From NCBI GenBank assembly GCA_045430275.1, contig JAILXU010000008.1, forward strand, positions 124,001 through 188,000: a DNA stretch of 64,000 nucleotides, in the 5' to 3' direction. Positions within the stretch are counted from its first letter, which is position 1, and every line of letters starts with the position of its first letter. The position numbers and the translations under genes are program-made. Source of the stretch: Oceanobacter sp045430275 (GTDB lineage Bacteria > Pseudomonadota > Gammaproteobacteria > Pseudomonadales > Oceanobacteraceae). Positions 44,277-53,795 of this stretch are shown one piece after another. A model generated the notes under the pieces. That model did not search any database and was not told the DNA's origin. It worked only from the letters and a program-made list of their open reading frames with translations.

Positions 44277-45053
44277 ATGAGTAGCGAGGCGATTCAGAGC
44301 AGGAAGATTTCGGACATCATCGCCGAAAGACTGGAAAGTATGATTCTCGAAGGCAGCCTTGAACCCGGCCAGAAAATGCCACCAGAACGGGAAATGGCGG
44401 GGCAGTTTTCAGTGTCCCGGCCCTCCGTTAGAGAAGCTCTGCACAAACTGGAGGCCAAAGGGCTGGTGACGCGTCGCCAGGGCGGCGGCACGTTTGTTTC
44501 GTCAGAATTGGGAATGTCGTTCGTTGATCCGCTGATGAAGCTGTTTCAGACCCACTCGGAATTCAACTACGATTTGCTGGAATTTCGCCACGCGATGGAA
44601 GAAATTGCCGCCCACTACGCGGCTTTGCGGGCCACCGAATCTGACCACCAACTGATTCAGCGGCGCTACGACGAATGGCTCGACGGCCATAACCGCCGTC
44701 TGGGCGCAAAAGAAGAAGCCGATCTTGACTGGCGTTTTCACCTGTCCATCGCAGAGGCATCACACAACGCGGTGTTACTGCACTCAATGAGAGCATTATT
44801 CAGCCTGTTCAAACAGACCATCGCCACCAACCTGACGTACCTGTACACCGAAGAAAGCCGCCGGGACGAAATTCTCAAACAACACAAAGCGCTGTGCGAT
44901 GCGGTCATCAGCCGCGACCCGGCCCAGGCCAGCAAGGCCGTTAACAACCATCTGGCCTTCGTTGAGGAAACCCTGCAACAAAGCAGCCGCTTCGAAACCA
45001 ATGCCAAACGTTCATTGAGACGTATCTCGTTGAGCAAACCAAAGCTGGGATAA
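44277..45053 (+). CDS. FadR-family (GntR) regulator, LldR/PdhR-like
   Basis: A 258-residue repressor. The winged helix is at the N-terminus (SDIIAERLESMILEGSLEPG, PPEREMAGQFSVSRPSVREA, RQGGGTFVSS). The C-terminal FCD ligand domain has the metal/ligand residues in EFRHAMEEIAAHYAA, DLDWRFHLSIAEASHN and HKALCDAVISRDPAQASKAV. I used MSSEAIQSRKISD as the start because the wHTH follows directly; a longer reading from 44187 is unlikely. It is divergent from the lactate operon and presumably senses lactate or pyruvate. Confidence 0.9.
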   Translation: MSSEAIQSRKISDIIAERLESMILEGSLEPGQKMPPEREMAGQFSVSRPSVREALHKLEAKGLVTRRQGGGTFVSSELGMSFVDPLMKLFQTHSEFNYDLLEFRHAMEEIAAHYAALRATESDHQLIQRRYDEWLDGHNRRLGAKEEADLDWRFHLSIAEASHNAVLLHSMRALFSLFKQTIATNLTYLYTEESRRDEILKQHKALCDAVISRDPAQASKAVNNHLAFVEETLQQSSRFETNAKRSLRRISLSKPKLG

Positions 45054-45074
45054 CAGCACTGCCAGCCAGTGTCG

Positions 45075-47012
45075 TTAAAAATATTTTACCAACGACAGAT
45101 CCAGCTTGCGGCCCACGTCATCATTCAGTGCCTGCCAACCCCAACTCATGCGGAGCTGGGTGTTGGCTCCCAATCGATGACCAAGATGCACATCCACATG
45201 GCGATGCAAGCGCTCATCACCCAGCAAGCCCGGCTTCCAGGAAGCCGACAGCCATAGCTGAGACTGCTCCTGTTGGCGCAACCAGCCTACCGTCACACCG
45301 CTGCCCAAACGCCCACCGTCGTCAAACTGGTTATCGAGTTGAAGCTCGGTATCCGACAGCACAAACCAACGCCCCCACGCCGGGCGGGAAGAACGCACAT
45401 CGTAGGTATAGCCACCTCTCAGGCGCAACTGAGAGAACAACTCGCTATCAGGCTGCCACCAGCGCCGCACACCAGCAGACACGCCCCAGGACACCGGGCG
45501 AATCAACAGCCCTCTGGGCGACAACGACAGCACATCCACCAGCGTCAGGGAATCCAGCCTCAGGCCTCGGCCCTGCAACCATTGCAGCTCCGTATTCCCC
45601 ATTGCAATCTGGGAACCGGCCTTGAAGCCGTATGGCAAATCCATCACATCGTGCAATGCCGGGCGAAAGCCAAGGCGCAAGGACGACACATCAGAATCCG
45701 CCGACAAGCGCCCCATTCCCAGTATGACGCGCCGCGACAAATGTCCTTGATCGTCTCGTGGCGGTTCAATCAGGCCAGATGTCGCTGTCGTCGATTGATT
45801 GGCAGCCCCCAACTTGCTACGCGCCGACAACAGGTCCAGATTCCGGCGACGCAACGCCGGGCCAGACTGCTTTTTCTTGATTGCCAGGTAACGGGCGTAA
45901 TGGTGGGCAATTTCCAGCGCCTGCATCTGCTCCTGTTCCGGCACCGACTGCAGCAAGTCGGCCACTGTTTGTTCGGACTCCACCAGATTCCGCGCCAGTA
46001 GCCGAACAGACTCCGGGCTGTCATCCATCATGGCCAGCATCTGCGTGGCGGCAGAAGGTCGAAATATCTCCTCGGCGATCAAACCCGATTGATACATGGC
46101 CCGAATGGTATCCACCGGAATGGCGGTGTATTCGAAGTCTTTCGCCATATCGGCCCGCTCTGTGGCCGCATCCAGCATGGCCAAAATACGATAGGCACAA
46201 TTTTCATCGAAGAAAAAATAGTCGAACTCAATGTCTTTCAATTCCCACACATGGCGCACAAAACGCCGCACTTCAGCAGGCGTCAGATTGAGTGAATATT
46301 CCCACACATCGCGGTATTCCATGTGCTGATATTCACGTGTCTTCACGTGGTAAGGCATCACCGACACCACACCAGGATAACCGCCCGCCAAGCCTTTGTA
46401 GCTGAATACCAGCTCATTATCGTCCGGGTCAGCGTTGGCTGCAAAATTCACACTGAACGACAACAGCTTGCTGCTCTCGGGGTCTTCACGATCCAGACGA
46501 ACCAGCGTATGGCCATACATGGAAGACGGAGAGTTAATATGAGACGCCGGGAAAATAACCGTCAACGAATGCGCGGCCAGCTTGTTTTCCCATTCAGACA
46601 ACTCAGAACAAGGCTGGTCTTGCCACTGTCCATCTGGCAACTGCTGCTTCAGCCAGTCATAACGCGCCGGGAACCGACACTGGGCTGAATCGTTATCCGG
46701 CATATCCGTACGGGAGAAGGCTTGAACAGAGGCTTCCAGTTCCGCCAGCGGATCATGTTTGCCGCGCTCCGACAGAAAAAAACGATCGCTGTCCGGCTGA
46801 CTGATCCAGCGTCTTGAAAACGGATGAAACCTAAAATGCAACAACTGACGCCACTGTGGTTGTTCAGAAACCGAACGCAACATCTCATCATTCATCGAAT
46901 GACCATGCTGCTGGGCCATAGCATGGCTACTCACTCCAGCGAGCACACACCCGCCCAGAACACATCCACCCAACAAAACCCGCAGACTCCGTACCACAGA
47001 CAACATATTCAT
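45075..47012 (-). CDS. DUF4105 (Lnb-like N-terminal domain) envelope protein
   Basis: A 645-residue exported protein with a signal peptide (LLGGCVLGGCVLAGVSSHAMA). The DUF4105 domain spans about 100-330: VIFPASHINSPSSMYGHTLVR, LAGGYPGVVSVMPYHVKTREY, FFDENCAYRILAMLDAA. The C-terminal ~250 residues look like a beta-barrel (repeated short aromatic strands, final aromatic residue YF). The H and C residues in the SMYGHT and DENCAY motifs resemble a papain/NlpC-like catalytic pair, which is inference. It is convergent with the regulator gene (21-bp gap). Function unknown; probably peptidoglycan or lipoprotein related. Confidence 0.85.
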   Translation of the reverse strand: MNMLSVVRSLRVLLGGCVLGGCVLAGVSSHAMAQQHGHSMNDEMLRSVSEQPQWRQLLHFRFHPFSRRWISQPDSDRFFLSERGKHDPLAELEASVQAFSRTDMPDNDSAQCRFPARYDWLKQQLPDGQWQDQPCSELSEWENKLAAHSLTVIFPASHINSPSSMYGHTLVRLDREDPESSKLLSFSVNFAANADPDDNELVFSYKGLAGGYPGVVSVMPYHVKTREYQHMEYRDVWEYSLNLTPAEVRRFVRHVWELKDIEFDYFFFDENCAYRILAMLDAATERADMAKDFEYTAIPVDTIRAMYQSGLIAEEIFRPSAATQMLAMMDDSPESVRLLARNLVESEQTVADLLQSVPEQEQMQALEIAHHYARYLAIKKKQSGPALRRRNLDLLSARSKLGAANQSTTATSGLIEPPRDDQGHLSRRVILGMGRLSADSDVSSLRLGFRPALHDVMDLPYGFKAGSQIAMGNTELQWLQGRGLRLDSLTLVDVLSLSPRGLLIRPVSWGVSAGVRRWWQPDSELFSQLRLRGGYTYDVRSSRPAWGRWFVLSDTELQLDNQFDDGGRLGSGVTVGWLRQQEQSQLWLSASWKPGLLGDERLHRHVDVHLGHRLGANTQLRMSWGWQALNDDVGRKLDLSLVKYF

Positions 47013-47046
47013 CCTTTTTTGATTTTCAGAGAGCCGTATTCATGCC

Positions 47047-47071
47047 AAAAAAAAGTGCGCCGCAGCGCACT
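47047..47071 (-). terminator. Rho-independent terminator after the DUF3015 gene
   Basis: On the minus strand AGTGCGC-TGCG-GCGCACT is followed by eight T residues (47047-47054), about 45 bp after the DUF3015 stop. Confidence 0.85.
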
Positions 47072-47116
47072 CTCTTATTACTTTGACCGACAGGCCAAAG
47101 ACAGTCGATCAACGGA

Positions 47117-47599
47117 TCAGGCAGCGTACTTCTGCAGCATGTCCGTGCTGGTCAGCGCAGCATTGATTGCTTCAACAGCCGATGCCGCAGTGCCATCTTC
47201 AGCGAAGATAGAATCAAAGCTGGCTTGCAGCGTGCTGGCAAAAGCAGCGCGATCCTGAGCTTCAACGCCCATGACTTCAGCCAATGCAGACAAGCTTTCG
47301 CCCTGACCGGTGGCGATATCAGCCGCCAACTGGTCCATGTTCTCATCCATGAACTGCTGGGTAGCTGCTGCTTTCAACGGGCCATTGGCATCGTCACAGC
47401 CCAAAGTACCAGAAGTCATACCAAACGTCTGATTACCAGAAGTACCGTTGGTAGTTGCTGCCAATACGTGCTCATGCACTTCAGTTGCATCCGGGAATAC
47501 CACGGCAGTACCCAGACCACAACCCGCAGGGCCATGAGAACCCGCAAAAGCAACGGTAGACGCAGATGCCAAGATGGCCGCAGAAATAAACTTTTTCAT
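47117..47599 (-). CDS. DUF3015 exported protein
   Basis: A 160-residue periplasmic protein. The signal peptide is MKKFISAAILASASTVAFAG, followed by the family start HGPAGCGLGTAVVFPDA and ATTNGTSGNQTFGMTSGTLGC. The two conserved cysteines (CGLG and LGCDD) probably form a disulfide. AAAGGAT precedes the ATG. DUF3015 proteins are common in gammaproteobacteria and have no known function. It is monocistronic and strongly terminated. Confidence 0.9.
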   Translation of the reverse strand: MKKFISAAILASASTVAFAGSHGPAGCGLGTAVVFPDATEVHEHVLAATTNGTSGNQTFGMTSGTLGCDDANGPLKAAATQQFMDENMDQLAADIATGQGESLSALAEVMGVEAQDRAAFASTLQASFDSIFAEDGTAASAVEAINAALTSTDMLQKYAA

Positions 47600-47819
47600 T
47601 CCAGAAATCCTTTAATATTGAATAAACAGCCCCGTGATTGAAAACCAAATTCATTCAGTATTCAAATACAATGAGAGCGATTCCATGCATTCATAGAGAT
47701 ATATCACACTACTATTTTTATATTTTTATGAATTAAGCAACAAAATTTGCCTGCACCCGCGCAACTGCCTACCATCACAAGCCAATTCCAGCCTCAAATT
47801 CCTCTGTATTAGTATCGCT

Positions 47820-49205
47820 ATGAGCCATCCATCGCCCGCCAAGACCACCCGACCCGCCAACGTATTTACCGTTTCGCAACTCAACCAACGCGCCAAGCAA
47901 CTGCTGGAAGTGTCGTTTGCGACCGTCAAGGTGGAAGGCGAGCTGTCCAGCCTGTCGCGGCCATCATCCGGGCACTGGTATTTTTCACTCAAGGACAGTG
48001 GCGCTCAGGTACGTTGCGCGATGTTTCGATCTCGGGTGGCGCAACTGCGCTTTCAACCCAAAGAAGGTGACCTGATTGAAATTCGGGCGCGCGTCAGCCT
48101 GTATGAAGCACGCGGCGACTACCAATTGATCGTAGATGGCATGAAACCGGCGGGTGAAGGCGCTCTGCTGCTGGCCTTTCAGGATCTGAAAAAACGTCTG
48201 GCCCACCAAGGGCTGTTTGAGCCGGAGCGCAAGCGACCGCTGCCGCTGCCGAAACGTATTGGCGTCATCACGTCGCCCAGCGGCGCAGCCTTGCACGACA
48301 TTCTGACCGTCCTTGAGCGCCGGGCACCGGATATTGAAGTCGATATTTACCCGACTCAGGTTCAGGGCGCGCAAGCCGCCGGGCAGATCATTGAAGCCAT
48401 TCAGCGTGCCAACCGGGATAACCGTGTCGATGTCCTGATCGTCGGGCGCGGCGGCGGTTCAATGGAAGACCTCTGGTGCTTTAATGACGAACGACTGGCC
48501 CATACCATTGCCCAGTCTAGCCTCCCCATCATCAGCGCCGTCGGCCACGAAACCGACACGACTATTGCCGACTTTGTCGCCGACCAACGAGCGGCCACAC
48601 CTTCTGCCGCTGCTGAACTGGTCAGCCCGGATCGCCAGCAACGCCAACAGCAACTGGACACGCTGGCACAGCGTCTGCACCAGCATATGCAGAGCCGCCT
48701 GCAAGGGTTGCAACAGCACGTCACACACCTGAGTCAACGACTGCAAAGCCCTGAACACACCATTCAGCGCCACGCCCAGCGACTCGACCAACTGGAGTCA
48801 CGCCTGCGACGCGCCTGGCAGCAACAGCAGCAGCAACGACAAGCTCGGCTGAACCAGCAACAGCAGGCGTTACTGGGCCAGCATCCGGAACGCATCATCC
48901 AACTGGGTCAAACACGCCAGCAACAGCTTCAGCAACGCTTGCACCGGGCAATGGAGCAGTGCCTGCAGCAACAGCGTCTGCAACTGGCCAATCAGGTCAA
49001 GCTGCTGGACAGCCTGAGTCCGCTGAGCGTCCTGAGTCGAGGATACGCCATCTGCACTGCACTCGATGGCACGGTGATTCAGCACCCGCAGCAGGTGCGC
49101 TGTGGTGATCAGATTCAGGCCCGACTCGCACAGGGAACGATCACCTGTCAGGTGACCGACCCGGATACGCTTCATTCAGATCATTCAGGCAACCGCTCCC
49201 GATAA
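47820..49205 (+). CDS. xseA: Exodeoxyribonuclease VII large subunit
   Basis: A 461-residue catalytic subunit of ExoVII, which degrades single-stranded DNA from both ends with the small subunit XseB. N-terminal OB domain (FTVSQLNQRAKQLLEVSFA, LSSLSRPSSGHWYFSLKDSG). Catalytic region has PKRIGVITSPSGAALHDIL, GRGGGSMEDLWCFNDE and PIISAVGHETDTTIADFVAD. A long glutamine-rich coiled coil (about 265-390) precedes a C-terminal segment with LDSLSPLSVLSRGYAIC. xseB is not adjacent. No clear Shine-Dalgarno is seen before the ATG at 47820. Confidence 0.96.
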   Translation: MSHPSPAKTTRPANVFTVSQLNQRAKQLLEVSFATVKVEGELSSLSRPSSGHWYFSLKDSGAQVRCAMFRSRVAQLRFQPKEGDLIEIRARVSLYEARGDYQLIVDGMKPAGEGALLLAFQDLKKRLAHQGLFEPERKRPLPLPKRIGVITSPSGAALHDILTVLERRAPDIEVDIYPTQVQGAQAAGQIIEAIQRANRDNRVDVLIVGRGGGSMEDLWCFNDERLAHTIAQSSLPIISAVGHETDTTIADFVADQRAATPSAAAELVSPDRQQRQQQLDTLAQRLHQHMQSRLQGLQQHVTHLSQRLQSPEHTIQRHAQRLDQLESRLRRAWQQQQQQRQARLNQQQQALLGQHPERIIQLGQTRQQQLQQRLHRAMEQCLQQQRLQLANQVKLLDSLSPLSVLSRGYAICTALDGTVIQHPQQVRCGDQIQARLAQGTITCQVTDPDTLHSDHSGNRSR

Positions 49206-49278
49206 TGACTCGTCTATACTGCACAGAGAGGAAGGAACAGTCCTCGCTGCCACATCGCCACCATCAGAAGGACTCACC

Positions 49279-50193
49279 ATGCTTGAGTTAATCTCCAGCC
49301 TGCTGCAAATGCTATTGGGCATTTTTGCACTGACCCCGGACACGGGCATCGAACCCCACAATCAGCCATTGCAACAGCGCATTCCCGGCGGTGTTGCCCT
49401 GATCGACATCGGCCCACACACCCAGCGCCCCAGCGCCACCTTTCGGGGCAAGGCCGTGATGTTGTTGCCACCCGATGAACAACAGGACAACTGGACAGCC
49501 GTGGTCGGCCTGCCGCTGTCAGCCAAGCCCGGTCAGCACAGCATCAAAATCAACGACCTGACACACACCTTTGATGTCCGGGGCCACGCCTATAAGGAGC
49601 AACGCCTGACGGTGAAGCGCAAGCACGTCAATTTAAGCAAGGAAGCCCTGACTCGCGTGCGCTCGGAAAAGAAAAAAATGCTCAAAGCATTCCGGCACTT
49701 TGAACCCAACGCCGAATGGCAGCCCATGGCCTGGCCACTGAAAGGCCCACTCAGCAGCCCCTTTGGCTTGCAACGCTACTTCAATGGTCAGAAACGCAAT
49801 CCGCACTCAGGTCTGGACATTGCCGCCCCGACCGGCACGCCAATTGTTGCGCCCTCTGACGGCAAGGTAACGCTGACCGGCGACTTCTATTTCAACGGCA
49901 ACACCGTATTTCTCGACCACGGGCAAGGTCTGGTCAGCATGTTCTGTCACCTCGACAGCATCGAAGTTAAAGACAGTGACATCCTGACTGCAGGCGATCG
50001 ACTCGGCACCGTGGGCGCAACCGGGCGCGTGACCGGCCCGCATTTGCACTGGACCGTCAGCCTGAACGATGCCCGAATCAATCCGTTGCTGATGCTGTCG
50101 CCCCACCCTGGAGTGCTCAGCAAGGCTCTGGAAGTGAGTGCAGCCCACGACAAGGCTCAGGCAACCCAAACCGCGCAGGTCGATCCGCGCTAG
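49279..50193 (+). CDS. M23-family peptidoglycan endopeptidase
   Basis: A 304-residue LytM-domain protein. A short hydrophobic N-terminus (LISSLLQMLLGIFAL) acts as signal or anchor. An N-terminal beta domain follows to about 130. The peptidase domain (about 150-280) has the zinc/catalytic motifs HSGLD and HLHW, with PFGLQRYFNGQKRNPHSGLD and GRVTGPHLHW typical of M23B. Both zinc ligands are present, so it should be active on peptide crosslinks. AGAAGGACTCACC precedes the ATG. It lies 73 bp after xseA in the same direction. Confidence 0.9.
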   Translation: MLELISSLLQMLLGIFALTPDTGIEPHNQPLQQRIPGGVALIDIGPHTQRPSATFRGKAVMLLPPDEQQDNWTAVVGLPLSAKPGQHSIKINDLTHTFDVRGHAYKEQRLTVKRKHVNLSKEALTRVRSEKKKMLKAFRHFEPNAEWQPMAWPLKGPLSSPFGLQRYFNGQKRNPHSGLDIAAPTGTPIVAPSDGKVTLTGDFYFNGNTVFLDHGQGLVSMFCHLDSIEVKDSDILTAGDRLGTVGATGRVTGPHLHWTVSLNDARINPLLMLSPHPGVLSKALEVSAAHDKAQATQTAQVDPR

Positions 50194-50282
50194 CCAAGCC
50201 GGTCTGCAAGCACTAAAATCGCTGGCTTTTTTGCACTTGCCTTCACCGCCTGTTTTCAGGCGCTCCACGGAGAACCCGGCAC

Positions 50283-51422
50283 ATGAGCCAGCAGTACCAG
50301 CCCGGCATCGAACCCGATCGCTACACTTCCCTTCTGGAACAGAAGCAGACACAACTGGCCGAGATGCTGACTCCGTTTCAACCTCAGAGCCAACCGGTCG
50401 AGCTGGAATGCTTCGCCAGCCAGCCAACGCATTTCCGGCTGCGGGCTGAATTTCGCATCTGGCACGAAGGCGACCGCTGCTTTTACGCCATGTTCGAACC
50501 GGGCAGCAAACGGGATGTGTACGAAGTCACCGATTTTCCGATTGCCTCCAAGCTGATCAACCAGCTCATGCCGACCTTGCTGGCCGAACTCAACGCCAGC
50601 GAGCTGCTCAAGAATCGTCTGTTTCAGTGCGAGTTCCTCACCACTCTGTCCGGCGACGCGCTGATCACGCTGATTTATCACAAAAAGCTCGAAGACGATT
50701 GGGAAACCGAAGCCCGCGCCCTGATGACCAAGCTGGGCTTCCCGATCATCGGCCGCTCACGCAAACAGAAGCTGGTACTGGAGCGCGACTACGTCACCGA
50801 ACAACTGGAAGTCGACGGCAAAACCTACAGTTACCGCCAGATTGAAGGTGGCTTCACTCAGCCAAACGGCGAGATGAACCGCAACATGCTGCGCTGGGCA
50901 CGCGACTGTGCCATTCCAGACAGCAACCCGGAGCGGGCTATTGGCGGTGATTTGCTGGAGCTGTACTGTGGCAATGGCAACTTTTCGGTAGCACTGGCGG
51001 ATCGTTTTAACCGCGTGCTAGCGACCGAAATTTCCAAAACGTCTGTTGCGGCGGCACAGGTGAATATTCAGGACAACGACATCGACAACCTGATTATTGC
51101 CCGTCTGTCGAGCGAAGAGTTTGTTCAGGCCCTGCGCGGCGAACGCACCTTCGAACGCCTGCGCAACGTCGAGCTGAGCGAATACGACTTCCGCACCGTA
51201 CTGGTTGACCCGCCACGCGCCGGACTGGATGAAGAATCCGTCAAGCAAATTCAGGGCTACGACCACATCATTTATATTTCCTGCAACCCGGACACTCTGT
51301 GCAACAACCTTGAGCAGTTGACCGAGACCCACGACGTACAGCGACTGGCTCTGTTCGACCAGTTCCCCTACACCCACCATATCGAAACCGGCGTTTTCCT
51401 GAAGCGCAAGGCAGCCAACTAA
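50283..51422 (+). CDS. trmA: tRNA (uracil-5-)-methyltransferase TrmA
   Basis: A 379-residue enzyme that makes m5U54 in the T-loop of tRNA using S-adenosylmethionine. SAM motif is LLELYCGNGNFSVAL; the catalytic region has VLVDPPRAGLDEESV and the nucleophile cysteine in YISCNPDTLCNNL; the general-base glutamate lies in the C-terminal FDQFPYTHHIETGVFL. The stop shares one base with the dbpA start (TAATG), so the two RNA genes are co-transcribed. Confidence 0.95.
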   Translation: MSQQYQPGIEPDRYTSLLEQKQTQLAEMLTPFQPQSQPVELECFASQPTHFRLRAEFRIWHEGDRCFYAMFEPGSKRDVYEVTDFPIASKLINQLMPTLLAELNASELLKNRLFQCEFLTTLSGDALITLIYHKKLEDDWETEARALMTKLGFPIIGRSRKQKLVLERDYVTEQLEVDGKTYSYRQIEGGFTQPNGEMNRNMLRWARDCAIPDSNPERAIGGDLLELYCGNGNFSVALADRFNRVLATEISKTSVAAAQVNIQDNDIDNLIIARLSSEEFVQALRGERTFERLRNVELSEYDFRTVLVDPPRAGLDEESVKQIQGYDHIIYISCNPDTLCNNLEQLTETHDVQRLALFDQFPYTHHIETGVFLKRKAAN

Positions 51423-52918
51423 TGACCAACCCCTGGGACACAAGCCGCGACAACAAGGCGAAATCTGGCAAACAGCCATCGTCCAAGCCAACGCGACGCA
51501 ATCAACCCTCTGCGCAAGCCCCGACAACCTCGCCCGCACCGCAACAGTCCGAATTCAGCCAGCTAACCCTGCCCGCCGCGCAGGTCGATAACCTGAAGCG
51601 ACTGGGTTATGTGACCATGACCGAGATTCAACGTCAGGCCCTGCCAGACGCTTTGGCAGGCCGCGATATTCTGGCTCAGGCCCGCACCGGCTCTGGCAAA
51701 ACCGCCAGCTTTGGTCTGGCGCTGTTGGACAAACTCAATCCGCGTTTCTTCGGGGTTCAGGCACTGGTGTTGTGTCCAACGCGGGAACTGGCCACCCAGG
51801 TCGGCACCGAGCTGCGTCGTCTGGCGAAATATCAGGACAACATCAAGATATTGATGCTGAGTGGCGGCGTTTCCATCGGGCCTCAGATTGGTTCGCTGGA
51901 GCACGGCGCGCACATCGTCGTCGGTACACCGGGCCGTATCAAGGATCACCTGCGCAAGCAGACGCTGGATCTGGAACAGGTGGAAACACTGGTGCTGGAC
52001 GAAGCTGACCGCATGCTCGACATGGGCTTCAGTGACGACATCCACCACATTGTCGGCCACATCCCGAACACCCGTCAGACCATGCTGTTCTCCGCCACCT
52101 ACCCGACCAACATCGAGAAACTCAGCGACGAACTGCTGACCAATCCGGTCACGGTGCGCATTCAGAGCGGACACAAAGCCAGCAGCATTGATCAGTACGT
52201 GATTCGCTGCCAAAGCTCCCAGCGTCTGGAAGCTCTGGAACGGGCACTAACGCACTTCGATATCCAGCAAGCGGTGCTGTTCTGCAATACCCGCCGGGAT
52301 ACCGAAGACGTGTGTCAGCACCTGCGCGACCTCGGTTTTAGCGCGCGCGCCCTGCACGGCGACCTTGAACAGCGTGACCGCGATCAGGTACTGGTGCAGT
52401 TCAAACAAGGCAGCAGCCACTTCCTGATTGCCACCGACGTTGCCGCTCGTGGCCTCGACGTCGACGATCTGCCCGCCGTGATCAACGTCGAACTGCCCCG
52501 CGACCCGGAGGTTTACACCCACCGTATTGGCCGAACCGGGCGTGCCGGAAAAAGCGGTCTGGCCATCAGTCTGGTCAGCGATCGCGAAGACTACAAACTG
52601 GAAACCATCCGCGACCAGCAAAGTGCCGACCTGACCGAGTTAGCCTTTGATGAAGTGTCCAAACAGACACCAACCCCAACGCCACTGGCGACTGCTACCC
52701 TGTGTCTGGCCGCAGGCCGCAAACACAAACTGCGCCCCGGTGACATCCTCGGTGCAATCACGGCAGGCAAAGTCATCCCCGGCAGCGCCGTGGGCAATAT
52801 CGATATTCTGGATTACGTCAGCTACGTCGCTATTGAACGGCCATTGGCCAGAGAAGCGGTGCGGATATTGAATCAGGGACGGGTAAAAGGACGGACAATC
52901 AAGGCGAGGAAGGTGTAA
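51422..52918 (+). CDS. dbpA: ATP-dependent RNA helicase DbpA
   Basis: A 498-residue DEAD-box helicase. A low-complexity ~45-residue N-terminal extension precedes the Q motif (TEIQRQALPDAL). Then come ARTGSGKT, PTRELA, LDEADRMLD, SAT, ARGLDV and HRIGRTGR. The C-terminal domain (RPGDILGAITAGKVIPGSAV, GNIDILDYVSYVAIE) is the DbpA RNA-binding domain that recognises 23S rRNA hairpin 92, so a role in large-subunit assembly is expected. A short hairpin (GTAACCA/TGGTTAC, 52915-52939) overlaps the stop. Confidence 0.94.
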   Translation: MTNPWDTSRDNKAKSGKQPSSKPTRRNQPSAQAPTTSPAPQQSEFSQLTLPAAQVDNLKRLGYVTMTEIQRQALPDALAGRDILAQARTGSGKTASFGLALLDKLNPRFFGVQALVLCPTRELATQVGTELRRLAKYQDNIKILMLSGGVSIGPQIGSLEHGAHIVVGTPGRIKDHLRKQTLDLEQVETLVLDEADRMLDMGFSDDIHHIVGHIPNTRQTMLFSATYPTNIEKLSDELLTNPVTVRIQSGHKASSIDQYVIRCQSSQRLEALERALTHFDIQQAVLFCNTRRDTEDVCQHLRDLGFSARALHGDLEQRDRDQVLVQFKQGSSHFLIATDVAARGLDVDDLPAVINVELPRDPEVYTHRIGRTGRAGKSGLAISLVSDREDYKLETIRDQQSADLTELAFDEVSKQTPTPTPLATATLCLAAGRKHKLRPGDILGAITAGKVIPGSAVGNIDILDYVSYVAIERPLAREAVRILNQGRVKGRTIKARKV

Positions 52919-52941
52919 CCAAACCTTGCATCTGGTTACAT

Positions 52942-53202
52942 TCAATAGTGATAACGGCAGGAAATGATTGTCAGATAAACGTCATCGACGGCATAAACCA
53001 GCCGGTTGGTTTCATCAATCCGACGCGACCAAAAGCCCGATAAGTTCTCCTTGAGAGCCTCGGGCTTGCCTATCCCTTCAAACGGCGAACGCTTGGTATC
53101 AATGATTAACTTATTGATGCGTTTGAGCGTTTTCTTATTCTGGCCTTGCCAGTACAGATAATCCTCCCAAGCGGCATCCGTCCAGGCGAGCTGCCTACTC
53201 AT
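52942..53202 (-). CDS. yoeB: YoeB-type mRNA interferase toxin
   Basis: An 86-residue ribosome-dependent RNase. Active-site residues align with Escherichia coli YoeB (E46, R65, H83, Y84) as E48, R67, H85 and Y86 (GKPEAL, ETNRLVYAV, CRYHY end). The start lies inside the antitoxin gene (8-nt overlap). The pair borders the cassette segment, where toxin-antitoxin modules often stabilise arrays. The unit ends 24 bp from dbpA, convergent. Confidence 0.95.
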   Translation of the reverse strand: MSRQLAWTDAAWEDYLYWQGQNKKTLKRINKLIIDTKRSPFEGIGKPEALKENLSGFWSRRIDETNRLVYAVDDVYLTIISCRYHY

Positions 53203-53449
53203 CGATCATATCCCGCGCTGTCATCTTGCCGGATCTAAACTGCTCGATGGACGTGTTCAAATGCGCTGCGTTAGCCGGTGATTTCAACAAATGAACGGTT
53301 TCCATCAAGCTGTTGTAATACTCCAGCGACATCACAACCGCATCTTCCGAATCTCTGCGAGTAATGACGGTGCAATCGGCATCATTAACGACATCATCCA
53401 GCACCGATTTGAGGCCATTTCTGGCTTCAGTAAAAGAAACTATCCGCAT
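53195..53449 (-). CDS. yefM: YefM-type antitoxin
   Basis: An 84-residue Phd/YefM antitoxin. The N-terminal DNA-binding half is MRIVSFTEARNGLKSVLDDV; the C-terminal half wraps the toxin (LEYYNSLMETVHLLKSPANA). I chose the ATG at 53449, since the usual MRI/MNT-type start is there; a longer reading to 53566 is rejected. It binds and represses its own promoter, likely at the TGTACA pair upstream. Confidence 0.93.
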   Translation of the reverse strand: MRIVSFTEARNGLKSVLDDVVNDADCTVITRRDSEDAVVMSLEYYNSLMETVHLLKSPANAAHLNTSIEQFRSGKMTARDMIDE

Positions 53450-53466
53450 GATCAATCCCACAAACT

Positions 53467-53512
53467 TGTACAATTTAGAAGACAAGTCTAAACAGCAAGT
53501 CAGACATGTACA
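53467..53512. promoter_or_regulatory. YefM operator candidates (two TGTACA sites)
   Basis: TGTACA palindromic hexamers at 53467-53472 and 53507-53512, 40 bp apart, lie 18 and 58 bp upstream of yefM. The Escherichia coli yefM-yoeB operator is also built on TGTACA hexamers. The rest of 53513-53709 shows no convincing gene. Confidence 0.6.
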
Positions 53513-53709
53513 AGATATGGGACATGAATTCCTGAAATAACATACTCGCTCAATAACTCGTACCAAGACATATCAACAACACAGAAAGATACAAGCATCA
53601 ACGCATAGTGTTCGCAAAAACTAGAGGGAGCCTCGGGGCATTTGTATCTTTTAGAGGGCAGTACGAATAGGTATAGAAAACAGCAATGAAAACACAGGTC
53701 TAATTTGGC

Positions 53710-53786
53710 GCAGAACGCCTGCCAGCACAAGCCGGAGCTGCGAAGACCCAGCCCCGAAGGGGCGATTGTGCCTGGCCTTGTTAGAT
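53710..53786 (-). repeat. attC-like integron recombination site
   Basis: Read leftward it starts with the canonical core ATCTAAC-AAGGCCAGGCACAA and ends TTGTGCTGGCAGGC-GTTCTGC. The arms CCAGGCACAA and TTGTGCTGG pair with extrahelical bases, and CGCCCCTTCGGGGC sits within. It begins a few bases after the stop of the gene at 53796. The 3' core is degenerate. Confidence 0.7.
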
Positions 53787-53795
53787 GATTGCCTG

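Noticed and set aside
52915..52939. GTAACCA/TGGTTAC hairpin as an attC site
   Set aside because: Only 25 bp long and without both core boxes; more likely a simple 3' hairpin of dbpA.
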